A DNA stretch of 9,289 nucleotides from Rhodospirillales bacterium (GTDB lineage Bacteria > Pseudomonadota > Alphaproteobacteria > Reyranellales > Reyranellaceae): contig JABMNB010000560.1 of NCBI GenBank assembly GCA_013205335.1, positions 1 to 9,289 of the forward strand. Direction: 5' to 3'. Under the pieces are notes generated by a model, which did no database searches, was not told the origin of the DNA, and saw only the letters and a program-made list of their open reading frames with translations. This document shows, piece after piece, positions 1-6,225 of this stretch. The number at the start of each line of letters is the position of its first letter. Position 1 is the first letter of the stretch. The position numbers and the translations under genes were made by a program.

Positions 1-1171
1 AGATCACGTTGATCAGCGTGGTCTTGCCCGAGCCATTCGGGCCAACCAGGCCCAGGATCTCGCCCTCGCGGACGTCGAGGTCGACACCACCCAACGCCTG
101 CAGGCCGCCGAACCGTTTCGCCGCTCCCCTCACTTCGAGGATGTTGCGGGCGCCGACGAGATGCGGCGCGTCGGGCACGACCGGAACGATCTCGGCATGC
201 GGCTTCATCGGGACACGGTGCCGCCTCTTCATCCAAGCCTTGACCGCCGGCACGATCCCGTCAGGCAGCCACAGGATGGCGAGGATCAGGATCAGACCGA
301 CCACGGCACGGCCGACCATCGCCTGGCCGCCGCTGATGAAGGCGTAGAGCAGCACCGTGATGATCGTCGCGCCAATGGCGGGACCGAACCAGTTGCGCGA
401 GCCGCCCAGCACGCTCATCAACACGACATAGAGCGGCACCGTGAGTTCGAATGTGCCCGCCACCGTGAGGAAGCCGACATACATCGCGTGGATGCCGCCC
501 ACGGCGCCGGCGATGCCCGCCGACAAGGCAAAGGCAATGAGCTTGTAGCGAAAGGTCGGCACACCCTTCGCCTCCGCGACGTCCTCGTCGTCATGGATGG
601 CGAACAGGCCGAGGCCGAGCCTCGAATGGGCGACCCACCAGGCGATGCCGAGCGTGAGGACGCACATAAGGAAGCCAAGCACGTAGATCGTACCGGTCTG
701 GCTCGGCATCAGGTTCGGCAGTGGCACCGCGCTCATGAACACGCCGGCGCCGCCGTCGATCGGCGTGTTCAGGATGATGGTGGCTACCACGAATGTAACG
801 GCGAGCGTGAGCAGCGCGAACAGCTCACCCCGCAGGCGCTTCATGCGGAACACGACCGCGCCTATGCCGACGCCCAGCAGGGCCGCCATTGCTGCGGCGA
901 CCGGCACCGTGGCGAGGAAGGGCACGTCAGCCTTGGTCGTCAGGGTCGCGGTCGTGTACATGCCGACGCCGAAGAAGGCGGCGTGGCCCAAGCTGAAGTA
1001 GCCGGCAAAACCCGACAACAGCGCCCAGCTCGTCGACAGGGAGACCCAGAAGAAGACCATGTAGAAGAATGAATCGTAGAAAGCCGGCAGGCCCGCCGTC
1101 GGCAGGATGGCGAAGATCGCGATGCCGAGCACCGCCGCGATCTTGGGAGCTGCATGGCCGGCCACGTTCAT
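1..1171 (-). CDS. livM: LivM-LivG fusion: HAAT ABC transporter permease + ATPase (partial, C-terminus outside window)
   Basis: This is the inner-membrane permease of a HAAT-family (branched-chain amino acid/amide type) ABC importer, continuous with an ATP-binding domain. Translation from ATG 1171 gives 390 residues with no stop before the window edge. Residues about 10-310 are hydrophobic and LivM-like, with the early block SGFAGYFSLGHAAFFGVGMY (53-72), the cytoplasmic loop HDDEDVAEAKGVPTFRYKL (193-211) and the permease end WLPDGIVP (301-308). A linker of about 35 residues, basic at first, leads into a LivG-like start, ILEVRGAAKRFGGLQAL (344-360), and the Walker A motif GPNGSGKTT (377-385). 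The Q-loop, signature and Walker B lie outside the window. The ATG overlaps the livH stop as ATGA, so translation is probably coupled. LivM-LivG fusions are known in alphaproteobacteria. The substrate is unknown; amino acids, amides, urea and aromatic acids are all used by this family. Confidence 0.93.
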   Translation of the reverse strand, partial: MNVAGHAAPKIAAVLGIAIFAILPTAGLPAFYDSFFYMVFFWVSLSTSWALLSGFAGYFSLGHAAFFGVGMYTTATLTTKADVPFLATVPVAAAMAALLGVGIGAVVFRMKRLRGELFALLTLAVTFVVATIILNTPIDGGAGVFMSAVPLPNLMPSQTGTIYVLGFLMCVLTLGIAWWVAHSRLGLGLFAIHDDEDVAEAKGVPTFRYKLIAFALSAGIAGAVGGIHAMYVGFLTVAGTFELTVPLYVVLMSVLGGSRNWFGPAIGATIITVLLYAFISGGQAMVGRAVVGLILILAILWLPDGIVPAVKAWMKRRHRVPMKPHAEIVPVVPDAPHLVGARNILEVRGAAKRFGGLQALGGVDLDVREGEILGLVGPNGSGKTTLINVI

Positions 1172-2019
1172 GACCACTCCGGATCCCACAGGAGGATGGC
1201 GATCAGCACGGAGAACGAGACGACCGGCGCCCAGGCCGGACTTATGATCGCCATGGCGATCGACTCGCTGGCGCCGATCAGCATGCCCGCCGCCAGGGCG
1301 CCCAGCGGATTGCCGAGGCGGCCGATGATGACCACCGCGAAGACGACACCCAGCCAGGCCCAGATCTGCGCTGGCGCCAGCGTGGCAATCAAGGCGATGA
1401 AGGTGCCGGCGACACCGGCGTACGCGGCCCCGACACCCGAAAGAAGATAGGCGAGCTTCCGGTGGTCAACGCCGTAAGCCGCGGCGATGTCGGCGTCCTC
1501 CGCGCTCGCCCGCAACGCCTTGCCGACATAGGTCTTGCGCAGCCATAGCCACGTGCCCCACGCCAGCACGCCTGCCACCATGCACAGGATCAGCTCGAGC
1601 ACCGGGATATAGAAGGGTCCCGCCTTGATCGACCATGTCGCATAGTGCGTCTCGAAGCGGCGATAGTCCGCGGTCCAGTACAGTTGGATGCCGACTTCGA
1701 GCATGACGGCGAAGCTGAAGGTGATCAGCAGCGAGCCCAGCTCGTTCACCTTGAAGCGGACGAACACCCAGTGCTGCGCCAGTCCGATGACGAACATCGC
1801 CGGCACGATGACCATCACCGACCACCACGGGGCGACGTGATAGGTCGTGCCGAGTTCGTAGGTCAGGTAGGCCGCAAGGAAGGCCAGCGCGAAATGGCTG
1901 AGGTTGACCAGTCGCAACAGCCCCCAGCTCAGGCTGAGACCCAGAGCCAGCAAGCCGTACATTCCGCCGGCCAGGACGCCCGAGATCAGCGCCTGGCCGA
2001 GAAGCGTTGCACTTGGCAT
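1168..2019 (-). CDS. livH: LivH-type branched-chain amino acid ABC transporter permease
   Basis: This is the second inner-membrane permease of the HAAT importer, 283 residues, close to the usual LivH length of 285-300. The N-terminus (GQALISGVLAGGMYGLLALG, 8-27) followed by SWGLLRLVNLSHFAL (31-45) is typical of LivH. Hydrophobic segments follow throughout. The cytoplasmic loop that contacts the ATPase is KALRASAEDADIAAAYGVD (167-185), where LivH proteins usually have a KALRA-x(n)-A-x-x-x-G-I pattern. The C-terminus ends abruptly as ILLWDPEWS; many LivH proteins continue with an RPxGLFG-like tail. It starts 6 nt after the binding-protein stop, with only a weak purine-rich AGACGG before the ATG, and its TGA overlaps the next gene by 4 nt. 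It is therefore the middle gene of one operon. The role is well supported and the substrate is not. Confidence 0.94.
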   Translation of the reverse strand: MPSATLLGQALISGVLAGGMYGLLALGLSLSWGLLRLVNLSHFALAFLAAYLTYELGTTYHVAPWWSVMVIVPAMFVIGLAQHWVFVRFKVNELGSLLITFSFAVMLEVGIQLYWTADYRRFETHYATWSIKAGPFYIPVLELILCMVAGVLAWGTWLWLRKTYVGKALRASAEDADIAAAYGVDHRKLAYLLSGVGAAYAGVAGTFIALIATLAPAQIWAWLGVVFAVVIIGRLGNPLGALAAGMLIGASESIAMAIISPAWAPVVSFSVLIAILLWDPEWS

Positions 2020-2025
2020 CCGTCT

Positions 2026-3249
2026 TTACGGTCCGATCAGCTTCACGCCTGGCGCCGCAAACTGCTTGGGCCAGACGACCTTCCATTGCTTGTTCTGCAC
2101 CTGCCGGATGAGCTGTGCGGCGGCGCCGTGATTGTAGAGGCCGTCGAACTTCATGGGCCCATAGATCGTATTCACCACGTTCTTCTTCAGGAAAGCCGCG
2201 ATCTGCTTGTCGTCGAGGCTCTTGGCGCCGTTCACGCCCTGCTCCAGGATTTGCCACTCCGAGACCATGCCGGCAGCCTGCGCATCGATCAGCGCATAAG
2301 GCAGGTTGGCCTTGGTGGCGCGCTCCTTGTAGGCCTCGGCGATCCTGCGGACGCCGGGCCGGCTCATGAACGGCTCGTCCGGTTCGAGGAACGTGGACGA
2401 CCAGGCGAGATTGCCGTCGGGCGAGAGTGCCAGCGGGCCGGGCGCGGGATAGAGGTGGAAGCTGCTCTTGGGCGTATAGTCGAGCTTGCGCAGCGCTTCG
2501 AGTATCTGGTTGCTCTCCAGTCCCAGCGATCCAACCCACAGAATGTCGGCATTGGCCTCCTTGACGCGCGCGGCGATGGCGCCGAAGTCGCGGTTGCCGG
2601 CCTCGTATTCGAGATAGAGCGGCACCTTGACCCCGCGCTTCTCGGCCTCGATCTTCATGCCCTGCGCCATGAACTGCGCCGACGGGAATTTGCTGGTCAG
2701 CACCACCATGTTCTTGGGCGGCGTCGGCAGGCTCGCCATCGCATCCAGGATCACGTTCGGATAGGTCTTGTCGGGCTCCGGACCGAACGGCGTCGCCGGG
2801 AATGCCATGTCGTATGTCTGCAGCTTGGGGATTCCCATGCTGCTTTGTATGATGACCTTGCCGTAGCGCTGGGCCACGCCCATCGCCGCCAGGATCGGCG
2901 CCGTCGCATAAGGCCCCTGGATCAGGTCGACCTTGTCGACGGTGATCAGCTTCTCGTAGAGACTGCGGGCTACGTCCGGCTTGGACTGGTCGTCGAGCAG
3001 GACATATTCCACGGGCCGGCCGAGGAAGCCGTCGCGGCTGTTGATCTCCTCGACCATGATTTCCGAGGCGATCTTGTGGATGACCGCCGTCTGCGCCAGG
3101 AATCCTGTCAGCGAAAGCGTGCCACCCACCCGCACCGGCTTGCCCGAGGGCGCCGCGCGCACGATGGCCGGAGCGGCCAGCATGGCCGTCGTACCCATCA
3201 ATCCTGCCAAGACATGGCGACGCCGCCATGAGCCCAACCGCTCGCGCAT
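2026..3249 (-). CDS. HAAT-type ABC transporter substrate-binding protein (periplasmic, Tat-like signal)
   Basis: This 407-residue protein is the extracytoplasmic solute receptor of the LivHMG-type importer (Peripla_BP_6, type I fold). The N-terminus WRRRHVLAGLMG (8-19) fits a twin-arginine signal (RRxVL) followed by a hydrophobic stretch and a probable VRA-A cleavage near residue 32. The mature part opens with VRVGGTLSLTGFLAQTA, the usual first strand and ligand loop of LivK-like proteins. EIMVEEINSRDGFLGRPVEY and VDLIQGPYATAPILAAMGVA are family-like stretches in the first lobe, and DFGAIAARVKEANADILWVG is one in the second. The ATG at 3249 is supported by AAGGAGG seven nt upstream. It is the first gene of the operon, so its promoter should lie in 3264-3454. 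Divergence from classical LivK and the Tat-like leader suggest a solute other than leucine. The ligand cannot be read from the sequence. Confidence 0.93.
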   Translation of the reverse strand: MRERLGSWRRRHVLAGLMGTTAMLAAPAIVRAAPSGKPVRVGGTLSLTGFLAQTAVIHKIASEIMVEEINSRDGFLGRPVEYVLLDDQSKPDVARSLYEKLITVDKVDLIQGPYATAPILAAMGVAQRYGKVIIQSSMGIPKLQTYDMAFPATPFGPEPDKTYPNVILDAMASLPTPPKNMVVLTSKFPSAQFMAQGMKIEAEKRGVKVPLYLEYEAGNRDFGAIAARVKEANADILWVGSLGLESNQILEALRKLDYTPKSSFHLYPAPGPLALSPDGNLAWSSTFLEPDEPFMSRPGVRRIAEAYKERATKANLPYALIDAQAAGMVSEWQILEQGVNGAKSLDDKQIAAFLKKNVVNTIYGPMKFDGLYNHGAAAQLIRQVQNKQWKVVWPKQFAAPGVKLIGP

Positions 3250-3256
3250 TGTGTTT

Positions 3257-3263
3257 CCTCCTT
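3257..3263 (-). promoter_or_regulatory. Shine-Dalgarno of the substrate-binding protein
   Basis: Read on the minus strand, this is AAGGAGG, a near-perfect anti-16S match, with a 7-nt spacer (AAACACA) before ATG 3249. It is the strongest ribosome binding site in the window. That fits a periplasmic receptor that must be made in excess over its permeases, whose own sites are weak or overlapping. Confidence 0.9.
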
Positions 3264-3442
3264 CGACGTTTGCTTTGCTTGACCGTCGTTGAAGCGGATC
3301 GTGACGGAGGAATTCTCGTAAGTAAACGGATTTTCGAAACTTTCGTAACTATTGAATGTGGACCATTTAATTGGCTGCGATGCCGGCGAGTGACGAAGAC
3401 GGCGCGTGTCTTTTCGTTTTATTGTCCGGCCCGGTTCGCAAC
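3264..3442. promoter_or_regulatory. Divergent promoter/operator region between transporter operon and alcohol dehydrogenase
   Basis: This non-coding stretch separates the minus-strand transporter operon from the plus-strand dehydrogenase and must hold promoters for both. About 3311-3372 is clearly AT-rich against the surrounding high GC. It contains the 11-bp palindrome CGAAA-C-TTTCG (3335-3345), overlapping TTTCGAAA (3332-3339), and an imperfect direct repeat, TCTCGTAAGTA (3314-3324) and TTTCGTAACTA (3341-3351), matching at 9 of 11 positions. These are operator-like, but no regulator gene is in the window. A TTGACC at 3279-3284 resembles a -35 box but has no good -10 at 17 nt. I could not assign a convincing sigma-70 promoter in either direction. 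Confidence 0.55.
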
Positions 3443-3449
3443 GGAGAAG
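3443..3449 (+). promoter_or_regulatory. Shine-Dalgarno fixing the alcohol dehydrogenase start
   Basis: GGAGAAG lies 5 nt (8 nt from the GGAG core) upstream of ATG 3455. It decides the start: the open frame extends upstream to another ATG at 3371, but the extra 28 residues do not look like the family, and the protein from 3455 begins MKSYKVVEFGKP as expected for a zinc alcohol dehydrogenase. Confidence 0.8.
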
Positions 3450-3454
3450 TCCCA

Positions 3455-4507
3455 ATGAAGAGCTACAAGGTCGTCGAATTCGGCAAGCCGCTGCAGAAGG
3501 TCGAGGAAGGAAATCCGACGCCGCAGGGCGGGGAAGTACTGGTCCGGGTGACCGCCGCCGGCGTCTGCCATAGCGACGTCCATCTTTGGGAGGGCTTCTT
3601 CGACATGGGCGGCGGCAACAAGGTGTCGACGCAGAAGACGATGAACCCGCCGCGCACCATGGGCCACGAGATCGTCGGCGAGGTCGTGGCGCTCGGTCCC
3701 GACGCCAAGGGCGCCAAGGTCGGCGACAAGGCCGTGGTCTATCCGTGGATCGGCTGCGGCACCTGCTGGTACTGCACCAACGGCCGCGAGCATCTCTGCC
3801 CGACGCCGCGTGCGCTCGGCGTCAACAATGACGGCGGCTATGCCGACCATGTCCTCGTCCCCGACGCGAAGTACCTCTATCCCTATGGCGACATCCCGAC
3901 CGAGCTGGCCTGCCTCTATGCCTGCTCCGGCATCACCGCCTTCAGCGCGGTCAAGAAGGCGGTGGGCGAGGACGCCGGCAAGCCCATCCTGGTGATCGGT
4001 GCCGGCGGTGTCGGCCTGATGGGCGTCCGGTTCGCGCAGTCGGTGCTGGGCCATGCGCCGATCGTGGCCGACATCGACGAGAACAAGCGCAAACTCGCAC
4101 TCGACAACGGCGCGGTCGCCGCCATCGATCCGCGCGACAAGGATGCCCGCAAGAAAGTCTTCGAACTGACCGGCGGTACCGGCGTGGGCGCGGCCATCGA
4201 TTTCGTGGGCGCCGAGAGCACCGCGCAGTTCGGCGTCAAGGCGCTGGCCCGCGGCGGCCGCCTGGTCGTGGTCGGCCTGTTCGGCGGCACCTTCTCGATG
4301 CCGATGCCCATGTTCGCCTTCACGGGCTGCCAGATCGTCGGCTCGGTCACCGGCAGCCCGGGCGAGATGAAGGAGATGATGGACCTCGTCACCTCGGGCA
4401 AGGTAACGCCGGTGCCGATCGTCAAGCGCACGCTCGACGAAGCCGACACCACGCTGCAGGAACTCCGCAAGGGCCTGATCATGGGGCGGGCCGTCCTCGT
4501 CCCGTGA
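3455..4507 (+). CDS. Zinc-dependent alcohol dehydrogenase (MDR family, 6-hydroxyhexanoate dehydrogenase-like)
   Basis: This 350-residue cytosolic medium-chain dehydrogenase oxidises an alcohol, or reduces an aldehyde, with NAD(P). The GroES-like domain carries the catalytic zinc ligands C38 (GVCHSDVH), H71-E72 (GHEIVGEV) and C157 (YACSGIT). It also carries the four structural-zinc cysteines C101, C104, C107 and C115. The Rossmann motif GAGGVG is at 182-187, and D206 (VADIDENKRK) after the second strand favours NAD over NADP. The segments FFDMGGG, VYPWIGCG, ALGVNNDGGYADHV, ACSGITAFSAVKK and GLFGG match, from my memory of the family, the 6-hydroxyhexanoate dehydrogenase-like subgroup. That is a resemblance, not a proven substrate. 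It is divergent from the transporter operon. Its TGA overlaps the GTG of the next gene, and a terminator-like hairpin follows 39 nt after the stop. Confidence 0.94.
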   Translation: MKSYKVVEFGKPLQKVEEGNPTPQGGEVLVRVTAAGVCHSDVHLWEGFFDMGGGNKVSTQKTMNPPRTMGHEIVGEVVALGPDAKGAKVGDKAVVYPWIGCGTCWYCTNGREHLCPTPRALGVNNDGGYADHVLVPDAKYLYPYGDIPTELACLYACSGITAFSAVKKAVGEDAGKPILVIGAGGVGLMGVRFAQSVLGHAPIVADIDENKRKLALDNGAVAAIDPRDKDARKKVFELTGGTGVGAAIDFVGAESTAQFGVKALARGGRLVVVGLFGGTFSMPMPMFAFTGCQIVGSVTGSPGEMKEMMDLVTSGKVTPVPIVKRTLDEADTTLQELRKGLIMGRAVLVP

Positions 4508-5466
4508 GCCAGGCGACACGCGCCCTCGCCCACGCCTTCGAGACCGGAACGCTCGCCCCCAGGCGAGCGTTCTTTCTGCGCGCCGAAGATCCGCCTTTTG
4601 CCGACATCGACGCGGAGCAGTCGTTCCGGCCGGCCTACCTTCGCCTGAAGCAGGCGGTCCCACGGCTGGAGAGCGGCGGGCACGAGCTGGGGCTGGTGCT
4701 GCTGACCAAGCACAAGGAAGAGAACTTCGCCAATATCGCGCGTGGCTGGGCGCTGCTCGCGCCTGAGGGCACGCTGGTCTGCACCGGCGCCAACGACGAC
4801 GGCGCGGCAAGCCTCGAAAAACACGTCGGCAAGGCGTTCGGTGGCGTCGACTCGCTGTCGAAGTTCCACAGCCGCGTCTTCTGGTTCGCCAAGTCAGGCG
4901 ATGCACCGCCCGAGCACTGGCAGAAGCTGGCCGCGCTGCAGCCGGTCGGCGACGGCTCATGGCTGAGCCAGCCCGGCATCTTTTCGTGGGATCATGTCGA
5001 CGACGGCTCGGCCCTTCTCGCGGCGCACCTTCCCGCAGACCTGGCCGGACGTGTGGCCGATTTCGGCTGCGGCTGGGGTTTTCTGACACGGCACGTCCTG
5101 GCCACCTGCCCCGCCGTCACGAGGATCGACGGCATCGATGCCGAGCATCGCGCCGTCGAAGCAGCCCGTGCGAACGTCCCCGATCCGCGCGCGACCTTCC
5201 ATTGGCTCGATCTGATCCATGAGGCGGCGCCCGCCTCCTACGATACCATCGTCTGCAATCCGCCATTCCATGCCGGCCGCGCCGCCGAGCCTGCGCTCGG
5301 CCAGGGTTTCATCGCGGTGGCGGCCCGCGCGCTGAGGCCCGGCGGCCGCTTCTACATGGTCGCCAATCGCGGCCTGCCCTACGAGCCCCTGCTGAAGACG
5401 CATTTCGCGTCGTTCGAGACCCTGGCGGACAACAACAAATTCAGGGTGACGCTGGCCCGCCGCTGA
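4504..5466 (+). CDS. RsmC/RlmG-like class I SAM-dependent methyltransferase (rRNA N2-guanine type)
   Basis: This 320-residue protein probably methylates guanine N2 in ribosomal RNA using SAM. The C-terminal half is a class I methyltransferase: motif I DFGCGWG (186-192), an acidic residue after strand 2 (DGIDAEH, 209-215), and VCNPPFHAG (250-258), whose NPPF is the mark of N2-guanine/N6-adenine enzymes and specifically resembles RsmC. The N-terminal 160 residues look like the degenerate methyltransferase half of RsmC, including LTKHKEENFANIARGWALLAP in two parts (67-87). RGG-like RPGGRF (278-283) and the final FRVTLARR are also typical. The start is GTG 4504, overlapping the upstream stop as GTGA with no clear ribosome binding site, so translation likely depends on coupling. 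I see no other early start codon in frame. The exact target (16S G1207, 23S G1835 or other) cannot be told. Its 3' end overlaps tlyA by 26 bp. Confidence 0.9.
   Translation: MSQATRALAHAFETGTLAPRRAFFLRAEDPPFADIDAEQSFRPAYLRLKQAVPRLESGGHELGLVLLTKHKEENFANIARGWALLAPEGTLVCTGANDDGAASLEKHVGKAFGGVDSLSKFHSRVFWFAKSGDAPPEHWQKLAALQPVGDGSWLSQPGIFSWDHVDDGSALLAAHLPADLAGRVADFGCGWGFLTRHVLATCPAVTRIDGIDAEHRAVEAARANVPDPRATFHWLDLIHEAAPASYDTIVCNPPFHAGRAAEPALGQGFIAVAARALRPGGRFYMVANRGLPYEPLLKTHFASFETLADNNKFRVTLARR
4547..4577 (+). terminator. Terminator-like hairpin inside the 5' end of the methyltransferase gene
   Basis: The left arm GAACGCTCGCC (4547-4557) and right arm GGCGAGCGTTC (4562-4572) pair perfectly over 11 bp, with a 4-nt loop CCCA (4558-4561). 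A pyrimidine tail TTTCT (4573-4577) follows, and a further G-U pair is possible at 4546/4573. It begins 39 nt after the alcohol dehydrogenase stop, where an intrinsic terminator for that gene would be expected, but it lies within codons about 15-24 of the methyltransferase. The U-tract is short, so termination may be partial. On the minus strand no T-run follows, so the element is oriented plus. Confidence 0.6.
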
Positions 5467-6196
5467 ACAGCCCGGCGATCAGGAACTCCTTGTTGCCCTC
5501 CGCGCCCGTGATCGGGCTTTCCGTCACACCGAGCACCTGCCAGCCTTCCTGCCGGGCCAGCCAAGACGAGATCGTCTCGACGACCTCGGCGTGCAGTTCG
5601 GGCTCGCGCACGATGCCGCCTTTGCCGACGCGGCCCTTGCCGACCTCGAATTGCGGCTTGATCAGCGCCGCGAGATGCGCGCCGGGTCGAGCAAGGGAGA
5701 GCGCCGCCGGAAGCACCAGTTGCAGGCCGACGAACGAGGCATCGCAGACCACGAGGTCGATAGGTTCGGGAACAGCTTCCCTCGTGACGTCGCGGATATT
5801 GGTCTTCTCCATCGAAACCACGCGCGGATCGGTACGGAGCTTCCAGGCCAGCTGGTTGGTGCCGACATCGACGGCATAGACCTTCGCGGCCCCGCGCTGC
5901 AGCAGGCAGTCGGTGAAGCCTCCCGTCGAGGAGCCGACGTCGAGGGCGATACGCCCCGTCACGGGTATCGCGAAGTGATCCAGCGCCTTCTCGAGCTTCA
6001 GCCCGCCGCGCGAGACATAGGGGTGGAGTTGGCCGCGCACCTCCAGCGGCATGTCGGCAGCAACGCCCTGCCCCGCCTTCTCCAGCCGCCGCTCTTTCGA
6101 GAAGACGAGCCCGGCCATGACCAGTCGCTGCGCGGCGGCGCGTGTTTCCACGAGCCCGCGTTCGACCAGCGCTACGTCCAGCCGCATCTTCGCCAA
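5441..6196 (-). CDS. tlyA: TlyA family rRNA (cytidine-2'-O)-methyltransferase
   Basis: This 251-residue protein is of usual TlyA length. TlyA adds 2'-O-methyl groups to cytidines in rRNA; in actinobacteria this sets capreomycin susceptibility, and the name hemolysin A is historical. Residues about 4-60 form an S4 RNA-binding domain (MRLDVALVERGL, then AAQRLVMAGLVFS). HPYVSRGGLKLEKAL (58-72) is the linker signature. The FtsJ/RrmJ-like methyltransferase domain has motif I LDVGSSTGGFTDCLL (85-99), YAVDVGTNQLAWKL (107-120), VVCDASF (149-155) and LIKPQFEVGK (178-187). The probable K-D-K-E tetrad is K67, D152, K180 and E237. The start is TTG 6196, chosen because AAGGGAGG lies 5 nt upstream; ATG 6187 (residue 4) is the alternative but would be 14 nt from that site. 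It converges on and overlaps the RsmC-like gene, and diverges from the SDR gene with a 29-bp gap. Confidence 0.95.
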   Translation of the reverse strand: MAKMRLDVALVERGLVETRAAAQRLVMAGLVFSKERRLEKAGQGVAADMPLEVRGQLHPYVSRGGLKLEKALDHFAIPVTGRIALDVGSSTGGFTDCLLQRGAAKVYAVDVGTNQLAWKLRTDPRVVSMEKTNIRDVTREAVPEPIDLVVCDASFVGLQLVLPAALSLARPGAHLAALIKPQFEVGKGRVGKGGIVREPELHAEVVETISSWLARQEGWQVLGVTESPITGAEGNKEFLIAGLFSGGPASP

Positions 6197-6201
6197 GGCT
6201 G

Positions 6202-6209
6202 CCTCCCTT
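6202..6209 (-). promoter_or_regulatory. Shine-Dalgarno supporting a TTG start for tlyA
   Basis: On the minus strand this reads AAGGGAGG, 5 nt before TTG 6196 and 14 nt before the in-frame ATG 6187. Spacing favours the TTG start. The site sits back to back with the ribosome binding site of the divergent SDR gene. Confidence 0.65.
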
Positions 6210-6210
6210 C

Positions 6211-6215
6211 GGAAG
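6211..6215 (+). promoter_or_regulatory. Shine-Dalgarno of the SDR gene
   Basis: GGAAG is 10 nt upstream of ATG 6226. The two later in-frame ATGs at 6235 and 6241 would be 19 or more nt away, so 6226 is preferred. The match is moderate, which leaves some doubt about the exact start. Confidence 0.5.
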
Positions 6216-6225
6216 TCCTGCTAGC

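Noticed and set aside
1466..3231. Two very long overlapping open frames (587 aa on minus, 528 aa on plus) across livH and the binding-protein gene
   Set aside because: Their translations are rich in R, G, H and A, with no family pattern, and they lie over genes with clear homology. They are out-of-frame shadows of high-GC3 coding DNA.
3279..3307. TTGACC as the -35 box of a plus-strand sigma-70 promoter
   Set aside because: No acceptable -10 hexamer at 16-18 nt spacing, and it is far from the dehydrogenase start.
3371..3454. N-terminal extension of the alcohol dehydrogenase from ATG 3371
   Set aside because: The extra 28 residues lack family similarity and ATG 3371 lacks a good ribosome binding site. 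ATG 3455 has GGAG at the right spacing and the expected N-terminus.
3419..5089. 556-aa minus-strand open frame over the dehydrogenase and methyltransferase
   Set aside because: Low-complexity Arg/Ala-rich translation with no recognisable domain, antisense to two well-supported genes.
5504..5520. GCCCG-TGAT-CGGGC hairpin followed by TTT, 38 nt after the RsmC-like stop
   Set aside because: A 5-bp stem and three T residues are too weak, and it lies in conserved tlyA codons, so chance is likely.
6142..6225. N-terminal extension of the SDR from ATG 6142
   Set aside because: It would overlap the tlyA start on the other strand and adds a Pro/Arg/Ala-rich stretch unlike any SDR.
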